Shown in pieces: positions 8,598-15,516 of a DNA stretch of 22,809 nt. The translations under genes and the position numbers were made by a program. The DNA lies in NCBI GenBank assembly GCA_002352605.1, contig DEIP01000028.1, positions 1,260-24,068 on the forward strand. The letters are read 5' to 3'. The notes beneath the pieces were generated by a model. That model was not told where the DNA came from. It saw only the letters and a program-made list of their open reading frames with translations, and searched no databases. The stretch comes from Desulfobacteraceae bacterium UBA2771 (GTDB lineage: Bacteria; Desulfobacterota; Desulfobacteria; Desulfobacterales; Desulfosarcinaceae). Numbering within the stretch: position 1 is the first letter of the stretch; each line of letters starts with the position of its first letter.

Positions 8598-9335
8598 TCA
8601 GCGTTCTTCCAGAATTTCTCCCCGGGTGCTGATGGTCACCTGCCGGTTGGGCGCGTTCACTTCGGCCTTTTCCATTCCCTTTTTCACGATCATGGGCAGG
8701 CCGGAGCAGCAGGGCACTTCCATGACCAGCGTGGTGACGCTTTTCACACCGGCAATTTTGAAAATGTCGGCAAACTTGTCGACGTATTCCTGGACGTCGT
8801 CGAATTTTGGGCAGCCCATCATCACGGTTTTGCCTGCCAGGAATTCCCGGTGAAGACTGGGAAAGGCCACGGCCACACAATCGGCCACCACCAGCAGATC
8901 GGCGCCCCTGAGAAAGGGTGCCGTCGGTGGAATGAGGCGAATCTGGACCGGCCAGTGGGTCAGGGCGGACCGGGCCTTGTCGAATGTTTTAGGCACATTG
9001 GCGCTTTGGCAGCTTGTGGTCGGCGCAAAGCTCTGGATCTGGGTGGACGGGCATCCGCAGGGCATGACCGCCGTCTCTTCTTTATTGTTTTGGGCCTCCA
9101 GGTGTTTCTCCACCGCTTCTTCATCAAACTCTTCGGATTCCCGCTCGATAATCTCCAGGGCATCCTGGGGACAGTCACCGATGCAGGCACCCAGGCCGTC
9201 GCACAGGTTGTCGGAAAGCACCTTGGCTTTGCCGTCGATGATTTTGAGGGCGCCTTCGGCGCAGGCGATCACGCAGTTGCCACATCCGTCGCAGCGTTCC
9301 TCATCGATCTCGATAATCTTTCTTTTTACTTTCAT
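8598..9335 (-). CDS. Dicluster ferredoxin fused to a Cys-rich C-terminal domain, hcp-associated
   Basis: The 245-aa product starts with a 2[4Fe-4S] ferredoxin domain (CDGCGNCVIAC near 15-25 and CDGLGACIGDCP near 45-56), then an acidic linker (about 62-85) and a domain of about 150 residues with conserved-looking Cys motifs: CGCPS, ADCVAVAF, GCPKFDD and VPCCSGL. The first part is certainly an electron carrier. I cannot assign a catalytic function to the second part; its Cys pairs could bind another metal or Fe-S centre. The ATG at 9335 is chosen because AGGTGA lies 5 nt before it; an in-frame GTG at 9344 overlaps that site. It is the last gene of an apparent hcp operon, about 110 nt after the HD gene. 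Ferredoxins of the FrdX type are known companions of hcp in anaerobes, so it may feed electrons to Hcp. Confidence 0.8.
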   Translation of the reverse strand: MKVKRKIIEIDEERCDGCGNCVIACAEGALKIIDGKAKVLSDNLCDGLGACIGDCPQDALEIIERESEEFDEEAVEKHLEAQNNKEETAVMPCGCPSTQIQSFAPTTSCQSANVPKTFDKARSALTHWPVQIRLIPPTAPFLRGADLLVVADCVAVAFPSLHREFLAGKTVMMGCPKFDDVQEYVDKFADIFKIAGVKSVTTLVMEVPCCSGLPMIVKKGMEKAEVNAPNRQVTISTRGEILEER

Positions 9336-9419
9336 TGGGGTCACCTGTCTCTTTTTTCCACCGGGAAACCGGCATATTGGCTGATATTTGATCGTAGCGG
9401 CACCATTGCCCTATAGACG

Positions 9420-9441
9420 GTGTCCATCCATGGATGGGCAC
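9420..9441. repeat. Near-perfect 22-nt palindrome downstream of the HD gene
   Basis: CCATCCATGGATGG (9424-9437) is a perfect 14-bp palindrome, extended by GTG/CAC on both sides across one T/G mismatch. It lies 4-25 nt beyond the stop codon of the HD gene. It has no U-run after it, so it could be a protein-binding site, an RNA processing signal or part of the intergenic mRNA. Confidence 0.5.
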
Positions 9442-9444
9442 TGG

Positions 9445-10173
9445 TTATCCGAGTAGGGTTTTGCGGGCCTCTATCCGACCGTTTTCCGTCAAGAATTTTT
9501 TCGCAATGATCGTTTCCATCTTCTCATCCTGGATTCCGTTTTCCTTTTTTCGCTCTTCCAGGTTGGCGATTCGGTCCGCATCGTAGAGAACTTTGAAGTC
9601 AAGGGTCTCTTCTTCTCGCGGGTGGTGGTGGTGGGCGATAATATCGCACACCGCTTCCACAAGCGGGGGCTTAGCCCCCAGCCGTTCCAGGATCTCGCGG
9701 GCCACCACCGGCCCCTCCTGCTCCTGGTATTTGGCTTGACTGCTGCCGTACTTTTTCTCCGCCTCGACAATGCCGATGTCATGCAGGTAGGCCGCGCAAA
9801 GAACCACCGGCGGATTGCTTCCCTCGGCCCGACCGATACGTTCGGCGTGCCGGGCCACCCGGGTAGCATGGCCGATGCGTTTGAAATCACTCCGAAAATA
9901 GCGCTTCATCTCGATGGCCACCCGGTCCTTGAGCAGGTCTTCCTTTTGCAGCAGAACCTCTTCGGGAAGGGTGCCGATGCATTGCTCTGCATACTGGCAG
10001 TAAGCCGCGCAGCCAAAATCCATGTTCGGATTCACGAACCGATGCCGGCATTGGGGGCACTTGCGGGCCGTGTCGTCCTTGAAGAACTCCACATTGGCGC
10101 CGCATTTGGGACACGGCACCTCGTAGATGGCGCCGGGTTTCCAGTAGAGGGTATCTTGTCCGGGGCACTTCAT
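9445..10173 (-). CDS. Zinc-ribbon HD-domain phosphohydrolase, hcp-associated
   Basis: The 242-aa product begins with a zinc ribbon (Cys21-x2-Cys24 and Cys39-x2-Cys42), then a second Cys group (Cys55, Cys59, Cys65) that could hold another metal. The rest is an HD hydrolase domain: His102, the His131-Asp132 pair in YLHDIG, the HHHH run at 181-184, and Asp200 in DADRI. HD proteins cleave phosphomonoester or phosphodiester bonds of nucleotides, often with bound Fe or Mn; the substrate here cannot be told. The ATG at 10173 has GGAG 7 nt upstream. It lies 89 nt after hcp and before the ferredoxin fusion, all on one strand, so co-transcription is likely. The coupling of a Cys-rich module with a metal-dependent hydrolase beside a nitrosative-stress enzyme hints at a redox- or NO-sensing role, which is inference. 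Confidence 0.8.
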   Translation of the reverse strand: MKCPGQDTLYWKPGAIYEVPCPKCGANVEFFKDDTARKCPQCRHRFVNPNMDFGCAAYCQYAEQCIGTLPEEVLLQKEDLLKDRVAIEMKRYFRSDFKRIGHATRVARHAERIGRAEGSNPPVVLCAAYLHDIGIVEAEKKYGSSQAKYQEQEGPVVAREILERLGAKPPLVEAVCDIIAHHHHPREEETLDFKVLYDADRIANLEERKKENGIQDEKMETIIAKKFLTENGRIEARKTLLG

Positions 10174-10262
10174 AGGGATTCTCCGTTATGATTTTTTAGT
10201 TTACGGCTGCCGGTTTCCCGACAACCGTTGCGCTTCCAACTTAAGGGCTTTTGCACTGTCCG

Positions 10263-11891
10263 CTATCCCAGAATCGCTTTCAGGTCCTCATCCGGTGTGC
10301 TGATGGGCATGAGGTTGAAGTTTTTCACCAGCACATCCAGCACGTTGGGCGAGATAAATGCCGGCAGGGTGGGCCCCAGGCGGATATCCTTGATGCCCAG
10401 ATGCAGAAGGGAGAGCAGGATCACGCAGGCTTTCTGCTCGTACCAGGAGAGAACTATAGACAGCGGCAGGTCGTTAACCCCGCACTCGAAGGCGCCGGCC
10501 AGGGCCACGACGATCTGAATGGCCGAATAGGCATCGTTGCACTGACCCACATCCAACAATCTGGGAATGTCGCCGATGTTGCCCAGGTCCTTGTCGAAAA
10601 AGCGGAACTTGCCGCAGGCCAGGGTCAGCACCACACCGTCCTCGGGGACTTTTTCTACGAATTCAGTAAAGTAGTCGCGGCCCGGTTTGGCGCCATCGCA
10701 GCCGCCTACCAGGAAGAAATGGCGGATGGATTTGTTCTTCACCGCTTCGATGATGGTGGGGGCCACGCCCAAAACGGCGTTTCTGGCGAAGCCGACCATG
10801 ACCTCCTTGCCCGGGATGTCTTCAGCGAAACCGGGCAGCTCGAGGGTCCTGTTGATGGCCGGGGTGAAGTCCTTGTCGGCGATGTGTGTGACACCGGGCC
10901 ACCCGACCAGGCCGGTGGTGAAGATATTTTCCTGGTAGGACGCCTTGGGCTTCTGGATGCAGTTGGTGGTCATAACGATGGCGCCGGGGAAAGCGGCGAA
11001 TTCTTTGGCTTGATTCTGCCATGCGGTACCGTAGTGACCATAGAAGTGGTTGTACTTCTTCAGTTCCGGATATCCGTGACAGGGCAGCATTTCGCCGTGG
11101 GTGTACACATCGATGCCTTTGCCTTCGGTCTGCTTCAAAATGGCCTCAATGTCCTTCAGGTCGTGGCCGGAAACGAGGATGGCCTTGCCTTTTTTCGCGC
11201 CCAGCGGTACGGCGGTGGGCACGGGATGGCCGTAAGTGCCCGTGTTGCCGGCATCCAGAAGTTCCATGGCCCGCAGGTTTACCTCGCCGCACTTCAGGGC
11301 CAGGCCCACGTAATCGTCGACACCGAGGCTGTTGTCCAGGGTGGCGGCCATCGCCTCGTAGATATAGGCATAGACCTTCTCGTCTTCCTGACCGAGCATC
11401 CGAGCATGGTCGGCATAGGCAGCCAGGCCCTTAATGCCGTACACGATCAGTTCCCGCAGGGAGAGGATGTCCGGATTAACGTTCGGGTCGGACTTGATGC
11501 CCACCTTTTCGCCCTGGGCCACCATGCCGGTCCGGTCGGTGGCCGGTGCAAAGGTGGCAGGCCCCTCGGCAAAAGCGACGTAACCGCCGGCGGCCTGAAC
11601 CTTAGCCTTTAGCCCGTCACGTTGTTTCACGGCTTCGTTGATCATATCGACAAAACGGTCCGGGTCGAAGTCCACATTGGTCAATGTGGAGAAGATGGCT
11701 TCGCAGGTGAATTGGTTGACGGCCGGGTCGCCGACATTGACCTTGGCGCCTTCAATCGCCACCTGGGAAATGCCCTTTGCCGCATATATGAGAAGGTCCT
11801 GAAGGGCTGCCACGTCGGGCTGCTTGCCGCATATGCCGATCTTGGTACATCCTTCCCCTTTTGCTGTCTGCTCGCACTGAAAACAAAACAT
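10263..11891 (-). CDS. hcp: Hybrid cluster protein (hydroxylamine reductase / NO-detoxifying), Desulfovibrio type
   Basis: The 542-aa product matches class I Hcp in length and in its N-terminal cluster motif MFCFQCEQTAKGEGC followed by Cys21 (Cys3, Cys6, Cys15, Cys21). Hybrid Fe-S-O cluster ligands can be picked out in order: His in SGHDLKD, Glu in THGEM, Cys in TTNCIQKP, Cys in GGCDGAKPG, Cys in LACGKF, Cys in VGQCNDA and Glu in WYEQKAC. The protein reduces hydroxylamine in vitro; in cells Hcp is regarded mainly as an NO reductase or S-nitrosylation factor active in anaerobes. The ATG at 11891 has GAGGAG 5 nt upstream. It is the first gene of the minus-strand trio and is divergent from a Crp/Fnr-family gene. 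An FNR-like box lies 77-90 nt upstream of its start. Confidence 0.96.
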   Translation of the reverse strand: MFCFQCEQTAKGEGCTKIGICGKQPDVAALQDLLIYAAKGISQVAIEGAKVNVGDPAVNQFTCEAIFSTLTNVDFDPDRFVDMINEAVKQRDGLKAKVQAAGGYVAFAEGPATFAPATDRTGMVAQGEKVGIKSDPNVNPDILSLRELIVYGIKGLAAYADHARMLGQEDEKVYAYIYEAMAATLDNSLGVDDYVGLALKCGEVNLRAMELLDAGNTGTYGHPVPTAVPLGAKKGKAILVSGHDLKDIEAILKQTEGKGIDVYTHGEMLPCHGYPELKKYNHFYGHYGTAWQNQAKEFAAFPGAIVMTTNCIQKPKASYQENIFTTGLVGWPGVTHIADKDFTPAINRTLELPGFAEDIPGKEVMVGFARNAVLGVAPTIIEAVKNKSIRHFFLVGGCDGAKPGRDYFTEFVEKVPEDGVVLTLACGKFRFFDKDLGNIGDIPRLLDVGQCNDAYSAIQIVVALAGAFECGVNDLPLSIVLSWYEQKACVILLSLLHLGIKDIRLGPTLPAFISPNVLDVLVKNFNLMPISTPDEDLKAILG

Positions 11892-11939
11892 GGTGTCTCC
11901 TCTTTGGTTGTGGGTGTCTTGATTTTCGATTTCGCATCA

Positions 11940-11945
11940 TAGATA
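11940..11945 (-). promoter_or_regulatory. Candidate -10 element of hcp
   Basis: TATCTA on the minus strand would place the transcription start near 11933, and the centre of the FNR-like box (11974.5) at -41.5, the class II activation distance of FNR/CRP proteins. TATGAT at 11936-11941 is an alternative with a better consensus but would put the box near -45.5. There is no good -35, which fits activator dependence. Confidence 0.35.
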
Positions 11946-11967
11946 TGCCATGGTCCGCCGATACACC

Positions 11968-11981
11968 TTGACTTATATCAA
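11968..11981. promoter_or_regulatory. FNR/HcpR-like operator
   Basis: TTGACTTATATCAA has the half-sites TTGA and TCAA six nt apart. It differs from the FNR consensus TTGAT-N4-ATCAA at one position. The divergent regulator carries the FNR-type recognition residues E--SR, which are known to read TTGA half-sites. Position upstream of hcp and match to the recognition helix support it; binding is inferred. Confidence 0.6.
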
Positions 11982-12196
11982 AAATCCAAGCTAACTTGCC
12001 GCTTTAAAAACAATCGCTTTTTCGAAAATCACCAACGGAACCGATAAAAGAAAGGCAAATCGGGCCTCAGCGGCGGGACTACCAATCGGAAGATTGCCAA
12101 TGATTTAAGATTAATAGCAGATTCCAACAGGGCGACGGGAAAAACCAAAGAGATGCCTGATGGCCGGCTGACCGGCAAAAGGAAAGATGGTGCCAG

Positions 12197-12889
12197 ATGA
12201 AAAAAAAAATAAGCCGGATTCTATCGATCACACCGCTTTTCAAAGGACTGTCGGAACCGCATCTCAATGAGATCAGCACCATCACCATCGACCGGCAGTA
12301 CAAACGGGACGAGTCCATATTCATGGAGGGTGACAAGGCGGACGGATTCTACATCGTCGCTGACGGTCAGGTAAAAATTTTCAAGACATCCCTTGAAGGG
12401 AAAGAACAGATCCTGCACATCTACGGCCCGGGCAACCCCTTCGGCGAAGTGCCGGTCTTCTCAGGCTCCCGGTTTCCGGCCAACGCCCAGGCCCTGGCCA
12501 ACAGCCACATCCTCTTTCTGCCCAGAAATGCCTTCGTGCGCCTGATTGCAGAGCACCCGTCCCTGTCCATGAACCTGCTGGGCGAACTGTCCAAGCGGCT
12601 GCGGCAGTTCACCCTCCAAATCGAAAACCTCTCCTTGAAGGAGGTCCCCTCCCGCCTGGCATCGTACCTGATCTATCTGGCCGAGGAACAGGAGCAGGTG
12701 GATCGGGTGACCTTAACCATCTCCAAGGGGCAGTTGGCCAGCCTGCTGGGTACGATCCCGGAGACCCTGTCACGGATTTTTTCCAAAATGTCCGCTCAGA
12801 ATCTAATCCGGGTCGAGGGAAAGGAGATCTACCTGCTGGACACCCCTGGGCTGGATGATCTCTCGGCAGCCGGCAAGCTGACGGAATGA
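12197..12889 (+). CDS. hcpR: Crp/Fnr-family transcription regulator, probable HcpR
   Basis: The 230-aa product has an N-terminal cyclic-nucleotide-binding-like beta-roll (about residues 12-125, with GDKADGFYIVADGQVKIF and NPFGEVPVFSG), a long dimerisation helix and a C-terminal winged helix-turn-helix. The recognition helix reads PETLSRIFSKM, with the E--SR pattern of FNR. The protein has no cysteine at all, so it cannot bind the FNR 4Fe-4S cluster; HcpR-group regulators are reported to sense NO through haem, which would fit. The divergent position next to hcp is the basis for the HcpR call. The ATG at 12197 has a weak site (AGGAAAG about 12 nt upstream). Its stop is only 18 nt from the convergent TenI-like gene. 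Another Crp/Fnr subfamily is possible. Confidence 0.75.
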   Translation: MKKKISRILSITPLFKGLSEPHLNEISTITIDRQYKRDESIFMEGDKADGFYIVADGQVKIFKTSLEGKEQILHIYGPGNPFGEVPVFSGSRFPANAQALANSHILFLPRNAFVRLIAEHPSLSMNLLGELSKRLRQFTLQIENLSLKEVPSRLASYLIYLAEEQEQVDRVTLTISKGQLASLLGTIPETLSRIFSKMSAQNLIRVEGKEIYLLDTPGLDDLSAAGKLTE

Positions 12890-12907
12890 AAATATTGCCA
12901 AACCAAG

Positions 12908-13528
12908 TTAATTTTTTCCGAGGTCCTCACGGCAGGCCGCTGACAACTGCAGGACGGCGTTTACCGGCGAGCAGGCATTCCAGACGGCCCCGAGCACGGC
13001 AACACCCTTGAACCCGAGGGCTGCGGCCACGGCCACCCGCTGAGTATCGATCCCTCCCAATGCGACGACGCGGTGACCCGTGTGGACCAAAACTTTTTTT
13101 AAGGCCGCCCGGTCGAACGCAGCCGTATAGCCCGGTTTGGAAATGCTGTCGAAGATGGGGCTCAGCAGGATATAATCCAATCGGCCGTCGGGTTCGGGGA
13201 TATCTTCGATCCGGTGGAAGGCCGCCGATAGGCGGCACCTCGGCCGCTCCTCCCTGAGTTCCCGGAGTCTTTCCGGGTGACATCGCCTCTCTTTTTCAGT
13301 GAAATGAATGCCCTTTAGGTCGAATTGCACGAGCAGGCGCCGGTGGCCGTGAACCATGATCCGGCGGTGATGAGCGGCGGGGATCTGTTGCAAGTAGTCG
13401 GCCAGTTGGCCATCCGTTTGGCCCGGTTTTCGAAGATGCAAGGTGGCTGATGACCGTTGCAGCATTCGGCAGACCAGCGCCGGTTCATGGGGGAAATCGT
13501 CAGCGGGAGATATGATGATCAGGTGCAT
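12908..13528 (-). CDS. Thiamine phosphate synthase / TenI-like protein
   Basis: The 206-aa product has TMP-synthase superfamily features along a TIM barrel: TLHLRKPG near residues 29-36, GIHFTEKE, LSPIFDSISKPGY, VVALGGID and a final GFKGVAVLGAVW phosphate-binding loop. ThiE joins the pyrimidine and thiazole moieties of thiamine; TenI aromatises the thiazole. The short barrel and the lone position, without other thi genes, leave open which activity it has, or whether it does something else. There is no clear ribosome-binding site before the ATG at 13528, which is the only good start. It follows the lysine-rich gene by 67 nt on the same strand. Confidence 0.7.
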   Translation of the reverse strand: MHLIIISPADDFPHEPALVCRMLQRSSATLHLRKPGQTDGQLADYLQQIPAAHHRRIMVHGHRRLLVQFDLKGIHFTEKERRCHPERLRELREERPRCRLSAAFHRIEDIPEPDGRLDYILLSPIFDSISKPGYTAAFDRAALKKVLVHTGHRVVALGGIDTQRVAVAAALGFKGVAVLGAVWNACSPVNAVLQLSAACREDLGKN

Positions 13529-13595
13529 GGATAACCGGCCGGGGAAGGATTGTCAAACAACGCCGACGATTCGAGACAAACGAATGTGGTGCCGG

Positions 13596-14003
13596 CTATT
13601 TCCTATCCATCTTTTTCTTCAATTTCTTTTCAATGTCGGCGAACAGGTCCTGTTTTTTCTTGTCCTGCCGGGCCTTGATGGAGGCCGCCTTCTCTTTCAT
13701 GGTGTTTTTGCCATTTCTGAATTTCTTCAACTCCTGCTCAAGGCGGCTCTCTTCGGCCTCCCGGGGTATCTCCTCAATGGCCAGGTGCTCGGCCACGACG
13801 ATCCGGTCATTGAACCCGCTTTTAAACGTGTCGAGGATACCTTGCGCCTTGAACCGGTTGAGCATGTAGCTGCCCTTTTCGTCGGAGTAACCGAGTAGAC
13901 GGCAGACGGCCTCGATGGCCGGCGGCGCGCCGTCCCGATGGTCCAGCACGCGGACAGCCGCCACAAACAGGTGGGCGGTGGTATACAAATCGTTGGACTT
14001 CAT
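13596..14003 (-). CDS. Unrecognised small protein with lysine-rich coiled-coil tail
   Basis: I do not recognise this 135-aa protein. Residues 1 to about 75 look globular and helical (LYTTAHLFVAAVRVLDHRDG, then AIEAVCRLLGYSDEKGSYML), possibly a winged-helix-like fold. The last 55 residues are highly charged, Lys/Glu-rich and predicted helical, ending KKLKKKMDRK, as in coiled coils or nucleic-acid-binding tails. There is no signal peptide or membrane segment. The ATG at 14003 with AGCAGGAA about 9 nt upstream is preferred; the frame stays open to 14144, but that extension has a Cys-rich, low-quality look. The gene is divergent from enolase. Confidence 0.65.
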   Translation of the reverse strand: MKSNDLYTTAHLFVAAVRVLDHRDGAPPAIEAVCRLLGYSDEKGSYMLNRFKAQGILDTFKSGFNDRIVVAEHLAIEEIPREAEESRLEQELKKFRNGKNTMKEKAASIKARQDKKKQDLFADIEKKLKKKMDRK

Positions 14004-14225
14004 GATGGTCGATTCCTGCTTCGCATGGTTTTGGGCCAATTTCTTGACATCCTCGAGGGGGGAGAGTAACATCTTGCCCTGAATTGTCAAGCAGCAACAG
14101 ACTCGCACTTCCCGGGGTCCGACATTCCTGCAAACCATTATCATTCAAGGGTGTTAAAATATTATTGCGCGTCATCGGCGTGGCCGGTGCCGATCATTTA
14201 TTACAGACAATCGGGAGATGAAACC

Positions 14226-15503
14226 ATGACGGAAATTATCGATGTAACGGCGCGAGAAATTTTGGATTCCAGAGGAAACCCCACCGTGGAGGTGGAGATG
14301 ATGCTGGCCTGCGGCGCCACCGGCCGGGCGGCGGTTCCCTCCGGTGCGTCCACAGGCAAACGGGAAGCCCTGGAGTTGCGCAACACCCGGTCCAAACGCT
14401 ACGGTGGCAAAGGAGTGGTCACGGCTGTAAAGAATGTCAACACCATCATCGCCGACGAAATCCGTGGTATGGACGCCTCCGACCAGTTGTCCCTGGACGC
14501 CTGCATACTGTCCCTGGACGGCACGGCCAACAAATCCAAACTGGGGGCCAATGCCATCCTGGGCGCCTCCATGGCGGCGGCCCGGGCGGCGGCCAATGCC
14601 TTCGGCCTGCCCCTGTTCCGCTACCTGGGCGGTGTGAATGCCAGGGTCCTGCCGGTACCCATGATGAACGTGATCAACGGCGGGGCCCACGCGGCCAACA
14701 ACCTGGACATCCAGGAGTTCATGATCGTCCCCTTCGGGGCAACGACCGTGACACAAGCCATCCAGATGGGGGCTGAGACCTTCCACGCCCTCAAAAAAAT
14801 TCTCAAGTCCAAGGGGTTGAGCACGGCCGTGGGTGATGAGGGTGGATTTGCACCGGATCTTAAATCCAATGAAGAGGCCTTGAGTTTGATCATGGAAGCC
14901 ATCGAGACTGCCGGTTACACCCCCGGCAAAGATGTGGGCCTGGCCCTGGATGTGGCTGCCAGCGAATTTTACGCCCAGAAAAAATATATCCTCAAGGGCG
15001 AAAACAAATCCCTGTCCGCCGTGGAAATGGTGGATTATTTCGAAGATCTGGTGGAAAAATATCCCATCTTGTCCATCGAGGACGGTCTGGCCGAGCAGGA
15101 CTGGGAAAACTGGATCCTGATGACCGAACGCTTGGACGAATACATTCAGATCGTGGGAGACGACGTTTTCGTGACCAACCCAACCATTTTTGCCAAGGGC
15201 ATCGAAGACGGCCTGGCCAATTCCATTCTGATCAAGTTGAACCAGATCGGCACGGTTACCGAAACCCTGGACGCCATTGAGATGGCCAAACAGGCCGGGT
15301 ACACCACCGTAATCTCCCACCGCAGCGGTGAAACCGAAGACACTTTTATCGCCGACCTGGCCGTAGCGGTCAACAGCGGTCAGATCAAGACCGGCTCCCT
15401 GTCACGCTCCGACCGCATCGCCAAGTACAACCAGTTGATCCGTATCGAAGAGAAGCTGGGCCAGGGCGCACAATTCGCCAAGGAGATCTTCATTGGCGAT
15501 TGA
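14226..15503 (+). CDS. eno: Enolase (phosphopyruvate hydratase)
   Basis: The 425-aa product has the full length and signature of enolase: SGASTGKREALELR near residue 38, NGGAHAANNLDIQEFMI, the catalytic glutamate in GDEGGFAPDL, metal ligands in LALDVAASE and SIEDGLAEQDWENW, the catalytic lysine in LIKLNQIGT, and SHRSGETEDTFIADLAVA. It interconverts 2-phosphoglycerate and phosphoenolpyruvate in glycolysis and gluconeogenesis. The ATG at 14226 has GGAG 8 nt upstream; the frame is open for 25 codons further 5' but this lacks conservation-like character. It is followed after 13 nt by an exported protein gene and then pyrG, so these three may be one transcript. Confidence 0.97.
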   Translation: MTEIIDVTAREILDSRGNPTVEVEMMLACGATGRAAVPSGASTGKREALELRNTRSKRYGGKGVVTAVKNVNTIIADEIRGMDASDQLSLDACILSLDGTANKSKLGANAILGASMAAARAAANAFGLPLFRYLGGVNARVLPVPMMNVINGGAHAANNLDIQEFMIVPFGATTVTQAIQMGAETFHALKKILKSKGLSTAVGDEGGFAPDLKSNEEALSLIMEAIETAGYTPGKDVGLALDVAASEFYAQKKYILKGENKSLSAVEMVDYFEDLVEKYPILSIEDGLAEQDWENWILMTERLDEYIQIVGDDVFVTNPTIFAKGIEDGLANSILIKLNQIGTVTETLDAIEMAKQAGYTTVISHRSGETEDTFIADLAVAVNSGQIKTGSLSRSDRIAKYNQLIRIEEKLGQGAQFAKEIFIGD

Positions 15504-15516
15504 GGGGAACGCCCGG

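Larger units (their letters stand above)
11892..12196. promoter_or_regulatory. Divergent intergenic region hcp / Crp-Fnr regulator
   Basis: These 305 nt carry no plausible gene. Besides the FNR-like box at 11968-11981 they hold a perfect palindrome TTTTCGAAAA (12019-12028) and an AT-rich stretch near 12100-12120. I see no clear sigma70 promoter for the regulator gene. Confidence 0.45.

Noticed and set aside
10251..11612. 453-codon plus-strand frame opposite hcp
   Set aside because: Antisense shadow; hcp has every cluster ligand in the other strand.
12019..12028. TTTTCGAAAA palindrome as a second operator
   Set aside because: Short and AT-rich, expected by chance in such a region; no matching copy near the other promoters.
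14004..14144. N-terminal extension of the lysine-rich small protein to 14144
   Set aside because: The extension is Cys-rich and irregular, and the internal ATG at 14003 has a better ribosome-binding site.
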